From Owenia fusiformis (Eukaryota; Annelida; Polychaeta; Sabellida; Oweniidae): a DNA stretch of 64,000 nt. The stretch covers positions 35,364,867-35,428,866 of the forward strand of contig CAIIXF020000008.1 in NCBI GenBank assembly GCA_903813345.2, read 5' to 3'. How positions within the stretch are numbered: the first letter of the stretch is position 1; every line of letters starts with the position of its first letter. The position numbers were made by a program, and so were the translations under genes. Of this stretch, positions 1-12,513 are shown piece after piece. Under the pieces are notes generated by a model. It was given only the letters and a program-made list of their open reading frames with translations. It was not told the origin of the DNA and did not search any database.

Positions 1-1369
1 AAATTTGGAACACAGAATCACAGACATGTGATAATCCATGGCGTGTAAATGTCATCAAGTTTATCCCAACTGTAGTAGAATGAGAGTTCCAATCAAGGCG
101 TCACAACACGTTCCACGGAGCACAGTGTCACTCATTTCTTGTTCAATACATCAGCCTCAACTGATATCCATGACTTCTGGTGAGTGTTTCTGTGGACCAC
201 ATCAATTATGTGCAAGACTATTGATTAAGTATTCGCCCTAACAATCTATGCATTTTGGCATCTTCTCGACCTTTCTAGGTATGCGCCCTCGAAACCATAT
301 TTTCCAAGATTGGTCATCTTGGCTTTAACGCCATATTTCTGTTCTAATTAATTCTGATGAAATGTACCCTGTAGATTATTCTTCCTTTGGGTTGACATGG
401 TAATCAAGGATTGCAAGGTGCAGCGAATATGGTGCATGGAGTACCCTTTCCATTTTATACTTTTCAAAGTTGAGAATGGTGGGGGATGTATTATCTTTAT
501 AAATTGGTGCTTTTCTGACCTGATGATGCCCCCGTTTTCTTGCCATAATGATAAAATCATTACATATATTTCTTATATATTTATCAATATGACATCTACA
601 CAAACTTATTATTGCATATCATAGAGTTCTGTATTAACATACTTTATTGTAGTATTTCTTATTCACTGTGGCTCCCTGTTGTGCAATGTGGGATAGAACT
701 GGTCCAAAGATGTCGCCTCGAGGATTGTCGTTTGGTCTCAGGCTCATAAAAAGCAATCCAAGTCTCATATCCCTGTAACTACTTTTCCTAAGAAGGCTTA
801 TCTTATCAACGGCCCTGATTGTGTATAAGATAATGATGGAAAGAGTTGTATTTAGGTCACCATATAAATCAATGGAGAGTAGGACCATAATTTGATAGGA
901 CCTCCTACCCTTTTACAACTGGTCTCTCATACTGAAAACTTCTTCAAGATTTAAATTGATCACAGAGCGAATGTTTATACGTGATTTTTGCTTTGTCATA
1001 TTTCACCGAATTCTGCTTTATCCAAGAAGGGGAGAAAATGGCAGTGTCCTGGTGTCACTATTTTGGTTACCAAAGCAACCGTTGTTGCTAGGAAATCAAA
1101 TGCATTGAATTGTAATTTCACCAAATAATGCTTTATATTCTCGACCATTCAGATGCCAAATTTGGTTGAGATCTGTCTACAGGGACTTGCAGCCTCAAAA
1201 AAGTCCCACTACTTATGAATCCGCCTTCGTAAGATAAAATTTCTCCTTTTTATTTTCCTTTTCATTTTAGAGAAAGAAATATTTATGCATTTTTTAATAT
1301 CAATTCGTTAACGGAGAAATCAAAACCATACCAAGCCAAATAATCTGAACAGTATTTGGTTTATTGAAG

Positions 1370-3406
1370 GTATGGACCAATTTATTTAGCCTGCATCACG
1401 ACGAGCGGTACTTCCCCGACCCATGGACTTTCAAACCAGACCGATTTTTAGATGATGCAAGGGCGTTACAATACCCGGGAATTTATCGGTTCGTCCAGTA
1501 CTTGTTTGTGATAGCGCCCTCTGTAGGTCACTGTGCTTATAGCCTACAGTAATACGGGGTAGGATATCGGGAATTCGGTCAGTTTCTATCCGTCGATTTC
1601 GCTATGAATTGAAGCAAGTGTGACCACTTTATCCACTTAAACAATTTGATAATTGATTAAATCTTTAAACAAAATCGATAAACACGTTATACACTTCCTA
1701 TCTCCTTAGAAATTAGCATGTATTTATGGATTGTGTTTTCGAACAAGGCTCGACCCACCCCAATAGGGAAATCCTTATGCTAATTAGTATGACGTCATAT
1801 TTTCCTGGGGAATCCTAGATTTCAAGGCCTCAGTCTGTTATTGTGTCAAATGTAAACGCTCTTGGGACGCTCTTTTGCAGACAGAAAATTGACAGATTAG
1901 CTTTTTATTTTCAGCTTTGATGTTTAAATATTCTGTATTTCTACCGGACTTCTTGCTGAATATCATATAATGTTATCACTTGATTTGGATCATTGCCTGA
2001 TTGATCATTCTGAAATTTTGATTGTGATTCATGATTGATTGGCAAGAAAAATAATTCCTATTGTTTTCCAGCGAAGTCAAAATGTTACAGCATGAGTTAT
2101 AATGTCGAGTTTGCATCATGTTAAATTCTGCTAGTGATTAGAAGTCCATGCACAAGCATACACATAAGAGACAAACACACCCAGGCTCCAGGCCGTGGAT
2201 GGAAATATAAAACTATTTAAGGCACAAACTGGTATTAATAGACCGATATGTAGTGTCTGCCATGTATTGAAGGTAAACCAATCTGTATTATTAATGTTTC
2301 TTCTATCAATACATGGGTTGTGCAATAGAAAAGCAATGGCACAATCAAAAATGTGCATATCAATCGTGAATATCTCTCGGTTCAAAGCTTATTTCCAACA
2401 GAATCGTGTCAAAATATGTGTCTGAGTAACAGTTATACATTATAAGATCGCAAACTCCTACCAATTATCAGCCGAATGGCTCATTTTCAACGAAATGTCC
2501 TTAAGACAACAGCCCTGGGTCGCGCCTGAGACCAAAAACTACTTCAAATAGCCCTCCCCTAATTATATTGGATAATCACATTTATGCGTGCGCGCGCAGC
2601 TCATCCAATGAACGAAACGCCACTTCCCGCTGAAATCACCGGGTATTGATCTTTCCCTTGGATGATGCAGGAGAATTGATTCCCACGGACCAACGGAAAT
2701 TGTAAGTAGTCCTGGATCCTGGATGTGAATATGCATACTTAAAAGCATATGCGTCAGATATTCTGTATGTTTGTTTTTGTTTATATTTTCTTTCTCTGTT
2801 TTAGTTTATTTACTCTGTATACATTCCAAAGACTGAGATGAATGTAGTTAAAAGGCTAGTCATTTCGCAAGCAAAGCAAATATATAAAAAATAAAGTATT
2901 GTGGTGTTGTGACAAATCGTTTTGGAATGACGGGCCGGGATGTGCTAGACACTGTTCTCTTTGATAATTTTTGATGCTTGGTATTTGTTTCCTTTTCTTT
3001 TAACTGACTGGTTGTTTCTTTCTTCTATCATTTCCTGATTACCATTAATCAGTTCAGACACAAAGACCAGTTAGGTTCTACTTTTGTAAATCATCATTGG
3101 GACAGATCCCGGGGGACGGATATAGAAGTATATGGACTGATGTAACATTAACGTGAGTTGAAAATCATATGTTTTTAAAATATATTTTCTTTTATTAGAT
3201 TGATGCCATTTGGGGCAGGACGAAGAGTTTGTGTCGGTGAACAAATGGCAAGAGTTCGAATTTTCCTCTTTACGACAATGCTTCAACGTTATGTGTTTCT
3301 GCCTGAAAAGCCCGGATGTCCGCCAAATTATGACCCGAGGGACAGTATCATGGGTGGTGTTTTGAAAATGAAAGACTACAAGATACGCGTCAAGAAAAGA
3401 TACTAG
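1370..3406 (+). pseudogene. Cytochrome P450 copy A, last two exons, broken by a transposon
   Basis: Exon 6 starts at 1370 (after TTGAAG) and reads the P450 stretch from the K' helix side through FKPDRFLDD, then is interrupted after 1459 by a 1.2 kb mobile element. The rest of the exon resumes at 2661-2701 and ends at a GTAAGT donor. Exon 7 (3199-3406) reads [14 protein letters not shown], the heme-ligand Cys loop, to a stop after VKKRY. Compared with copies B and C, exon 7 lacks one codon (FLFTTM instead of FLFMTTM). Earlier exons lie left of the window. The element introduces stops, so the copy cannot make a normal protein unless the element is absent in other alleles. The family assignment to the CYP2 clan rests on the FxxGxRxCxG motif and the exon match to copy C. 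Confidence 0.85.
1460..2660. mobile_element. Non-autonomous DNA transposon inside P450 exon 6
   Basis: The 9-bp word GATGATGCA flanks it at 1451-1459 and 2661-2669, and removing the element plus one copy restores the exon as found at 16082 and 50126. The ends are imperfect inverted repeats: AGGG, about five mismatched bases, then CAATACCCGG at the left, mirrored as CCGGGTATT...CCCTT at the right. No transposase is readable inside. TSD size (7-9 bp depending on where the end is placed) fits hAT- or MULE-like elements; the superfamily is not settled. Confidence 0.8.
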
Positions 3407-5960
3407 CGATTTCAGCCCTGAACTCAGTGCATTGCGGACTGAATCATTCCTCAAAAAGGTGTTTTCAACCTTTGGACAGAATCAAGTCTTAAATTCTTTT
3501 CACACATTGCAAAATATTTTCTACGAAATCACCTAAAAGATACGAAATTACTAAAATAACTTATGTTCAAGGGTCAAATTGGAAGAGGATCAATTTCATT
3601 CTGTAGAGTCACTTGTCAACTTGACAAACATTCAACGAATGGCCTTGGGTGGTTAGTTGGTTATATAATCCCGTCCGATTGTGTGAATTACGCACGTACG
3701 TACGTACGTACCTGTAAGTACGTGCATACGTACGTACATACGTTGAATTGTAGTATAGAATTGAAGTATAGAGATGATAAGACATTTATTTTCGAGTTTC
3801 TTAATATTATTTCATTTTTAAAGATTATATGCCAAACAAATTGAAAGAGGACGTCCTCTTTTTAATTCTTACTTGGTTGCACATTTCTAGCTCTCCGTCT
3901 TAAATCATCAACTTCTATTGATATTTGATCAGATACCTCAATTTTGATTTTTGAAAATAAGATTAGGATTTCAAAGAAATATTGGCATGCATGGTTTTTG
4001 AAAACTTAAACTGCTTCGAACTTGTTTCTCTTCTTTGGCTTCCCAATGGTCATACTTTCATATAAGAATAAAATTTTTGAAATATAAAATTTGACTTGTG
4101 CCACCCTCCAATGGTGCCCTGCCCCCTTTTTACATATACGTGCCTCTTAAATAACAATGACCTGTGCATTGTTATTTTTAGTCTCACTATCAGTCAAGTC
4201 AAGTAACTAAGTCAACATTCGAAATTCGTATGTTCATCAATATTTACTAAGAATGGTGCCACAATTGAAGTAAACCTCTGGTTAATTATTTTCAATATAC
4301 CTATCAGCAAACGTCCAAATGATAATTTTGATGTCCTGTTACATATTGGTGAAGCAATCTTGGGGATATGGCCTAAATTTATGAGTTTCCACTCTGTCCC
4401 TGTATACCCCTACTTCAGAAGATCTATGTTATTTGTTCGAGATGCACGAAAATTGTATTGTTAATACTTGACGTCGTTCGGATATTTGGATGTGATTGAC
4501 GTTTTCGCGATCGGTAATATCCAACCACTGTTGATGCATTCATCATATGTGTATATTAACTGTCGAATACATGCCGACTTACATTGATTTAAATATCCAC
4601 AGTTTAACTCAAATCATCGATACTCGAAACGGTTTATCATATAACCTAGTGATTTTAATGTTTCATTTTAATTTATAATTATGGTATCGGATTTGAGTAG
4701 GATTTTAGTTGAGGCTTAAACAAAGCAATAAAATTGCATGAAACCTTTTGTGAAAATTCGAACGATTTTTCAAGAATCCTCCTTCAAAGTGTTACCAAAG
4801 TGCTCCCCGGGAGAAACATATCGCCTCATTTAGAGGTACATATGCAGATTTTGACGATCTATCATGATAATAGGCTAAATATTGTGAAAAAAACACGAGT
4901 TGACACGCTGACATTTGGAATTGAAATTTCCTGCATAATTATCGACTCATGTTTAAAATACCTGAAAATAAGGTTGGACATAAAACATTGACCCAGTTAC
5001 TGACTATTTATCATGTGATCACTAAGGGAAATATCATTAATGACTTAAATCGTCAACAGTTATGTTGTATTCCAAGAAACTTATCAATTTAGAAATGCAA
5101 AATGTTCAATTTTGTTTTATAATTATAAAAGATGTCACCTGTAGAGAACAACGTTTACAAAATTTTAAGGAGCAGTATATCTTAACGTACTTTTATCATC
5201 CCGAACTCAAACATTTCGAATACTTATTTCGCGAAAGCTTTGTTGAGAATTGATTCGAGATGTACTCAAATTAAAATGTGTATTATCATCTTAATAACCA
5301 CCTCACAAATTATTTTGGAAATCAAAAATGTACGATTTTTGAGATTTTTATTTTCGAATGTTGACTTAGTTACTTGACAAAGTCTTTTGTCATGTTTAAA
5401 TACTTGGATATAACCAGTTTTACCTCCCATAAAACAACGTGTTGATAGGTCTGTCGGTTTATGAATTTGCCCAATTATACAATGATTACATTCCATGCGT
5501 AATCTTTCGTGTGAAAGGGAGTATTAAACAATGGCTCTCTGTTGTAATTGCCCTAATCTTGGACTGTACTTATGCAAAAACAACCACATTGTCTCGCAAT
5601 TTTCATCATTTTACATGTGGAGAAACATGAAATGTAGTGTCTGTAACCCCGTATTGTCCGTAGGCCTAGTTGAACTAAATCATATACTATTCACAAGTGT
5701 TGCATGTTTGTTGTATGTTCCTGTTAGGTCGAACATACATAAAAGGTCTGAAAATAGTCCTATTAAACAAAACGACTATTTGTTTCAACTGCACGTTTAC
5801 TTGTGTCACTTTGAACTACATATATGTTTTTCAAGTATACCTATGCGCTATTTGTGTCTGTTGAGAGAACATGAATCATGCTGTTGTAATAAGTTTATTT
5901 GCCAGGTAAACTTAGGAGGAGGTCACAGTCTGATTTATATTATAGATGTATAGTTTTTTA
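3407..5960. other. Intergenic, no gene recognised
   Basis: AT-rich DNA downstream of P450 copy A. It contains a short ACGT-type microsatellite near 3691-3735. An open frame at 5531-5953 is not kept in the second duplication unit, where a 2-bp difference near 18380 shifts it, so I treat it as non-coding. Confidence 0.6.
3691..3735. repeat. ACGT tetranucleotide microsatellite
   Basis: Several ACGT/TACG units in a row, then degenerate ones. The corresponding place in unit 2 (about 17130) is much shorter. Confidence 0.8.
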
Positions 5961-8440
5961 AATGGATATTCTTGTTATATATTGTTCAATATATACAAGA
6001 CGGGGGTCCTAGACTGAACCCTCAGATTTCGATATACTCCCATACCAATCTGTCAAATTTCAATTTGTTCCCATACCAACCAAAATAATGCCCAAAAGCC
6101 ATACCAAATATCAAAATATAGGACCAATGCCATACCAAATATCAAGATATAAGACTAAGGCCATTGGATATGTCTAAAGCCCTAATAAGAAGGCAGATCT
6201 TTGAGGAAGACGATCCAAAACAACCTCAAATGAAAGACTGTTACTACTAGACCAATGCCATACCACAAGTGGCTTGTAAAATATTTTCTATGACCATTCT
6301 CATACCAGAAAGTACCAAGAAATCCAATCATTGCCATACCTCAAAAGTCATAATGTTGGGGGCATTCTCATACCAGATCCTAAAACCCCATGTGCGCCGA
6401 GGATCCCTGTCAAGGTTAAGGTACAGTGAAACCCCCGGGGTAAGACAACAATTAAAGCCAAATGGGTTAACATTAGTAATGGGTTGCGGGGGGGGGAAGG
6501 GGCGCCAGATTAATAAAATCTTGTCATCAAAATTCCAGAAAACCACTCATCCATTCAACTTGAAATTTTTACAGATGCAAGAACGACTAGATCTGATTAG
6601 GCTTAGGGCATGCTGGGAAAATTAGTTGGTGGCCCTTTTGAATACTTCCATAAATGTTGTCATCAAAATCACTTATGCTTGGACCATATATGCTATTTGC
6701 TTTAAATTTTTCGATAGAGTTTTCCAGCCGGATCAAAACGTTTAATCCACCCTACGCGCAGTCTCAAGTCTGTGGACCCTAAAGAAATTATGATTACTAA
6801 AATCACAATCAAATACAATCAAGACAAAGAAAGACGACAATAAAGAAGAAATAAGACAAGAATGAAGACACCAATGTAGCAGCAACAAATGACGTCCGTC
6901 CGTCTGTACGTCCGGCAGTTTTCTCCAAAACCGTTACAGATATCACCTTCAAATTTTTACAGATAACTTATGAGTGCGCTCAGACGTGGATGAAAAAATT
7001 GACTCGATACCTACTTCCCGTCGGCCATTTTGAAGGCGAAAGCTAAAATCTTTGTCTGCAAACTTCAAGAAAAACGACTTCACAGTTACTTTTTAATGTT
7101 TAACATCTTGTTTAACTCACTTCATTCTACATCTGATTAGGTTTTGGAGCTGTTAGCTCAGTCATGGCAGCCATCATGAATGTCTTAAGAAAAGCAAGCG
7201 ATAATACTTTATATCAATTAGAATGGTGTATTTGAGTTTCCGTCCTAAAATCGTGTCTGTTAAGTCTTATCTACGCGCTTTCAAGTTAACTGTTTGACGG
7301 ATCAATTTCAAATTTTTGAGGATGGTTCTTAGTATGAAAATCTAGGACTGATTAGTTATTCCACATTCAGGGTAAAATTCAAGGCGGCCATTTTGAATTT
7401 TCCTTCCTAAATTGTGTCTGAAAAGTCTTGTCTATGCATCTTCTGGTTAACCTTTGAGGGATCAATTTTAAATTTTCAGGGATGAATTCATGCATGGTAT
7501 GAAAATCTCGAACTGATTAGTTTTTCGGTATTCTGGGTGCTCAGTCATAGCAGTCATCTTGAATGTCTCAAGAAAAGCGAGCGATAATACTTTGTACCAT
7601 ATTCGAATGGTGTATTTGAGTTTCCATCGTTTAACTATTTAGTAGCTTATACATAATTTCAGACGGATTTTCCGTCCTAAAATTTTGTCTGGAAAGTCTT
7701 GTCTACGCATTTTCAGATTAACTGTTTAACCATGGGCTTTCAACTCTGATTGAAAGCCCATGGTTTAACGGATCAATTTCAATTTTTAGGGATGGTTCTC
7801 AGTATAAAAATCCAGGACTGAGTAGTTTTTACGCATTCTGGGTAAAATTCAAGGCGGCCATTTTGAATTTTCCGTCCTAAAATCGTGTCTGAAAAGTGTT
7901 GTCTACTCATTTTCAGGATAACCATTTGATGGATTGATTTCAAATTTTCAGGAATGATTCTTGATATAAAAATCTAGAACTTGTTAGTTTTTAGGCATTA
8001 TGGATAAATGTTAAGGCAGTCATTTTGAATTTTCCGTCCTAAAACCTAGTCTGTAAAGTCTTGTGTTTTCAGGTTAACAGTTTCAGGGATCAATTTCAAA
8101 ATGATGCTTTTCTGCATTCTTGGTAAACTATAAGTCTAAGGTGGACAGTTTGGATTTTTTATCCTAAAATCTTCTCTGTAAAATCTTGTCTACATGTTTC
8201 CTGGCAAACCAATTGACAGATCGATTTCAAAGTTTTAGGAATGATTCTTTGTATGAAAAGCTCTAACTACTTAGTTTTTGAGCAGTCTGGGTAAAGGCTG
8301 CCACATCGGATATTTCTGTTAAAATATTGTCTTTTCAACTGATTAGTGTTCAGCGTCCAGGAAGAAAAATTTACAGAATGTAGAATCACCCATTGGTGGG
8401 GACATGTTGTACACTTTTGTGTTCTTGTTATTATTTCATG
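5960..8440. repeat. Duplicated non-coding repeat block, copy 1
   Basis: Begins with short repeats of the phrase CCATACCAAATATCA (about 6060-6160). Then come a G-rich stretch near 6486 and a run of CCGTCCGT-type sequence near 6895. The last part, about 7235-8330, is a degenerate tandem array of units of about 165 bp, each holding phrases such as TTTTCCGTCCTAAAAT and GGCGGCCATTTTGAA. No coding frame persists. The block is repeated at 21375-23860. Confidence 0.75.
7726..7771. repeat. Perfect 20-bp inverted repeat (hairpin)
   Basis: The arm GTTTAACCATGGGCTTTCAA is followed by a six-base loop and its exact complement. The whole hairpin is kept unchanged at 23146-23191 in unit 2. It lies inside one of the ~165-bp tandem units and is absent from the other units. 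Confidence 0.85.
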
Positions 8441-9120
8441 TTAGCCGATTTGCTCTTCAAGGTGCGATAGTTATCAATATGTATCCTGTTAGATATATCA
8501 GGGTTATGTAATGGGAGGTTTTGGATATGGGGTATATCCTGAGGGACGTATAAATATCTTTTATGAAGCTGTAGTGTTCTGGGTACTTGCGCTCTTTCTT
8601 ATCGAGGGACCGAGGTAGGATATCATCATTTCCCGAGGGATATACAGCTGTACTTAACATTTTCCCGGGAATATTGGAGCGGGAGATGATGTCAATTCTA
8701 TTTCCCGCTGTTATGGAACTCCTGAACATCGACGCTTTACTTGCCCAAAGTTAAAAGTGGAAAGGTATATATTTTATTATAGCATTGAGAATAGACTTCC
8801 ACACATTTATACTTATTTTAAGACATGTATTCCCAATAATGGTTTAGAATGGGTGCTTGGGGATGCGGCCTATGCTATCTTGGCCCAAGAACAAGGTTAT
8901 ATTGTTGATGCATGCTCAAAGTATTTTATCAAAAACATATTATGTAGCATCAACAAGTTAATGTATTGCAAATGTTTTAGGTTTGTTTTTATGTCTTATG
9001 TTACAAATGTTTTTAGCTCTGCTTTAGAATTTTGCTTGTATACATGTATATTGTATGTTTTAACTGCTGCACTAGTTTAACTATGTGCCACTGATCTAAA
9101 AGTGATTGCAATAAACTAAT
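8441..9120. other. Unrecognised region with short open frames, conserved between units
   Basis: Holds a minus frame of 90 codons (8457-8729) and a plus frame of 107 codons (8757-9080). Both are nearly identical at 23877-24149 and 24177-24500. Because the surrounding non-coding DNA is equally conserved, this does not show selection. I recognise no domain. The plus frame has Cys/Tyr/Phe-rich composition typical of AT-rich non-coding DNA. Possible remnant of a mobile element; function not assigned. Confidence 0.35.
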
Positions 9121-9420
9121 AAAATATAAAAAATAATAAACCTGAAACACTGAAACACAGTGGTTCTCGATTGGAGGGGGGGGGGGGGGATGTTAGACAT
9201 TGTTTCTTTTCACGTTAGATCATGGTTTTGGGATACATAGGGTCTACTTTTCTTTTGACAGATTGACACTTACAGTTTGCTTTTCTTGTTGGGTTTCTTT
9301 AAAGTTTTTAGTCACCCTTCCCTTTGGCATTTGTGCTTATATGTCAGAGGATAAAAGTTGATTTATAGTTTAGAATTATTCGATAACATGAATACTAAAA
9401 AGAATTTCTGAACACGTGAC
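9100..9420. repeat. Duplicate of P450 upstream DNA (relic promoter region)
   Basis: Matches 10613-10945, the DNA just upstream of P450 copy B, including AATAAACTAATAAAATA and a CACGTG box (9413-9418; 10939-10944 in B; 26381-26386 in C). Just after CACGTGA the homology jumps to intron 1 sequence, so exon 1 is missing. A second copy of the same relic is at 24510-24855. Confidence 0.7.
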
Positions 9421-9966
9421 AACAATAGGTATAATTATGTCTTTTTTTCATGTGGGTATGCAAGGAGGTAATAATACTAAATGTGCCATGCTAAGTTTGC
9501 ACACTCACTTGCTCCCTTCATGGGAGGACATTCATGGAAGAACATTCCCATGGATAATGTATTTGCAAAAATCAATAAAATTTAAAAATAATATATAAGT
9601 ATTTTAAGGTAAAAAACTATTCACACGATTACTTTTATTGACATAAAATTACTAGATTTTTCAACTTAAACATTTTTACTGCATTTAAAGATTACAGAAT
9701 TTTAAGTCTACCCACTAATTTTACTGAAATTACCAGTTATATTCCATAGTATATTGTAATGTCAACAGAACCAATGTCAGGAAATGGATCATTTAGACAG
9801 GGTGTCAATGTTTGATTTGGTTTATACACTGCATCAACCCAGGACTATCAAACTAGAACATTTAGAACTCAACCGCGGAGCCAAGAGGGGGGGGGGGGTG
9901 GGGGTTGTTCAGGGGGTTGTCAAATTTGAATTCCCCAGGATTTTCACCATATCTTTCTTTTTACAG

Positions 9967-10209
9967 TTAATGGGAGAAAGGTTTGATAAGAATGATGATA
10001 TGTTCAAACTAACCGTAAAAGTTGACAGGGATTCCCTCAGAGTGTTTGGTAAAGTTGACAGGGATTCCCTCAGAGTGTTTGGTATAAATTGTGCATATAT
10101 GGACATTCTTCCCTGGACAATGAACATTCCACACGAGTCCGGGAAAATTTTCAAAGAGGCACTAGTTGACATGAACACTTTGAAGGAGCTATGCGTTAAA
10201 AAGACCAAG
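9967..10209 (+). pseudogene. Orphan P450 exon 2 with an internal 33-bp duplication
   Basis: After a good acceptor (TTCTTTTTACAG) it reads [18 protein letters not shown] and onward to KELCVKKTK and a GTATGTGAG donor: the second exon of the P450 copies (F-G region). The phrase [11 protein letters not shown] occurs twice in tandem, so the exon has 81 codons instead of 70. No exon 1 precedes it; the flanking DNA is a P450 upstream region joined directly to intron 1. It therefore looks like a gene copy that lost exon 1 and everything after intron 2. Inclusion as a spliced extra exon in a neighbouring transcript is possible but unsupported. Confidence 0.75.
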
Positions 10210-11711
10210 GTATGTGAGTACTTATGTGACTAATAAGTTTACTGACTGTAGAACATAACATGTTGACATGTCTTTGGCAAATCGATCGTTAGATTACGTC
10301 TGACAGGTGTCAATACAAACTAAATGTATAATCTCAAGTGTCTAAAGGACAAAACATTCAGTACTCCTGTTGCTGACGGGGTCCCACTGAAAATGTAATA
10401 GTTATGGAATATGACTCTTTCAACCATTAGCATATACCCTAGGCTCCAAGAATATATGAGGTGCTTGTCTCAAAAGTGGTCAGCGAATTTTAATTAGCTA
10501 TTATAGTGGCGCCCTCTTTCCATTTTCTGACATAGGGGTGGCTTGATAAAATATTTTTTAGAAGTTCCTTTTCCTAGTCTTTCATGATAATGAATACATA
10601 TTACATATAACTATGTGCCACTGGTCTAAAAGTGATTGCAATAAACTAATAAAATATAAAAAATAATAAACCTGAAACACTGAAACACAGTGGTTCTCGA
10701 TTGGAGGGGGGGGGATGTTAGACATTGTTTCTTTTCACATTAGATCATGGTTTTGGGATACATAGGGTCTACTTTTCTTTTGACAGATTTACACTTACAG
10801 TTTGCTTTTCTTGTTGGGTTTCTTTAAAGTTTTTAGTCACCCTTCCCTTTGGCATTTGTGCTTATATGTCAGAGGATAAAAGTTGATTTATAGTTTAGAA
10901 GTTATTCGATAACATGAATACTAAAAATAATTTCTGAACACGTGATAACAGAATGACAAGATTACGAGAGGCTTGATAATTTATTCATTACATATACTCG
11001 GAGCAACCAGGTCCGGTCAATATGTTTACGGAGTGTTTCTTTGGGTTCTTGGTTATTGCTTTCACAAAATGGATTTATGACAGATTAACGCAGAAAAGAT
11101 GCACGGTTCCTGGTCCGTATGGACTACCTTTAATCGGGAATATGCATCAAATCATTAAATCACCACTTCCTTTGCTTGAGAAATGGAGGAAAACGTATGG
11201 AGATGTCTATAAAATAAACGTAGCAATGTCTGATGTAGTTGTGGTACACGGGGAAGCAATTTATGAAGTTCTTGTTACAAAGAGCGATGACTTTGCAGGA
11301 CGGCCGCCGAACGAAAGATTAAGGCTACAAAATTACAACCAAGATATTTTCTCCCGCTCGGCCGATGCACAATTAAAAGATTACCGTAAGATTGCCCACC
11401 AAGGACTGCGGCAATATGGAACAGGTTTTGATCGCATTGAGCAAATCAGCATGGATGAAATTCAAGATTGTGTTGAGAGGTTTGATCGGGAGGATCCGTT
11501 TGATCCATATGAAGACATGTACCTCACAGTAGCAAATATTGCGCTTATTGTGGTAAGATGAGATTACCGCGGTTAAAAAGAGCTCGATTTGAAGCCACAA
11601 TATTTAATATTGGTATCATTGCTATGTTTACTTTTTTCCATCAATATTCAAGGTTTGATTTGATTTGATTCATAGGTTGCATCAACCAACATAAGGCCTA
11701 TCAAACTAGAA

Positions 11712-11783
11712 CGTAGCCAGGGGGTTGTTCAGGGGGGGGGGTGTCAAATTTGAATTCCCCCTCCTTGGAAAAAGCTGGCTACT
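11712..11783. mobile_element. Small GTAGCCAG-type MITE in intron 1 of copy B
   Basis: Begins CGTAGCCAGGGGG and ends CTGGCTACTGG, an inverted pair. This is the same family as 54972-55155, with most of the interior missing. A half copy (CGTAGCCAGG followed by a G run) is in intron 1 of copy C at about 27878-27930. Confidence 0.6.
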
Positions 11784-11914
11784 GGCTTGGAACTGATTTT
11801 GCTAATGTACACATGTACGAGTACTTCATAATCAAATTTTCAACATATCTTTCTTTTTACAGTTAATGGGAGAGAGGTTTGATAGAAATGATGATATGTT
11901 CAAACTAACCTTAA

Positions 11915-12513
11915 AGGAACATTCCCGGCCAGATCATTTCTCTCCTAATATGGTAGCTATAACCATATATATACTTTCCATATTTAGCAAAACAGGGAAA
12001 AATGTTTTAATATAGTCAATATTGATCACTTGAAAATGTAGTGCTGAATTCAAGTAGGCTGCCATCTTTTAGTATTTCACTCAGGAAGTGATGTCATCGA
12101 CTCTCAACTTTGCATATAACATTATAAGGAGCTATTAAGAATTACAAAACCAGCTGTGCATTCTTTTTCAATTTTGTCTATGATTTAATCCTTCTATAAT
12201 TCTCTTCTATTATTCTAAGCTGACAAACTCTGAAAATATTTTTGCACATAAAGTAAGAACCACTTGTCTAGAAGTGATTTTGTGCTACTTCCCTATACTG
12301 TTATATGCAAGGTCATGGAAGTTGAGAGTCGATGACATCACTTCCTGAGTAAAATCTTAAAAGATGGCAGCTTACTGGAAATGAGCACTACATTTTTAAA
12401 TTATCAATATTGACTATATTAAACATTTCCTGGTGTTTTGCTAAATATGGAAAGTATATATATGATTATAGCTATCACATCAGGATAGAAAAGGTTTGGC
12501 CAGGAATGTTCCT
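11915..12513. mobile_element. TTAA-target palindromic MITE inside P450 exon 2
   Basis: Ends are AGGAACATTCC and GGAATGTTCCT, flanked by TTAA on both sides (11911-11914 and 12514-12517). Removing the element and one TTAA restores the frame KLTLKVDGEAIRAFG. The two arms are long inverted copies of each other: sequences with GATGTCATCGACTCTCAACTT and AAGATGGCAGC occur in mirror image, leaving only a short centre of about 150 bp. A TTAA duplication is the signature of piggyBac-type transposition. No transposase is inside, so it was mobilised by one elsewhere. Confidence 0.88.

Larger units (their letters stand above)
1..11552. repeat. Segmental tandem duplication, unit 1
   Basis: This stretch matches 14640-26994 nearly base for base over most of its length: 1-3560 with 14640-17010, 5385-5945 with 17935-18505, 5945-9080 with 21363-24500, and 9080-11552 with 24500-26994. 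The unit runs from the last introns of one P450 gene through the intergenic repeats to exon 1 of the next, which is the pattern of unequal crossing-over between tandem P450 genes. Differences are concentrated in a deletion in unit 2 covering much of 3600-5350 of unit 1, and in transposons present in only one unit. The left end lies outside the window. Confidence 0.9.

Noticed and set aside
38-241. 67-codon frame repeated at 14673-14876
   Set aside because: Lies in intron 5 of P450 copies A and B; conservation is explained by the recent duplication.
5531-5953. 140-codon open frame downstream of P450 copy A
   Set aside because: The counterpart at 18060-18437 is frame-shifted by a 2-bp difference, while the DNA is otherwise equally conserved, so there is no sign of coding selection.
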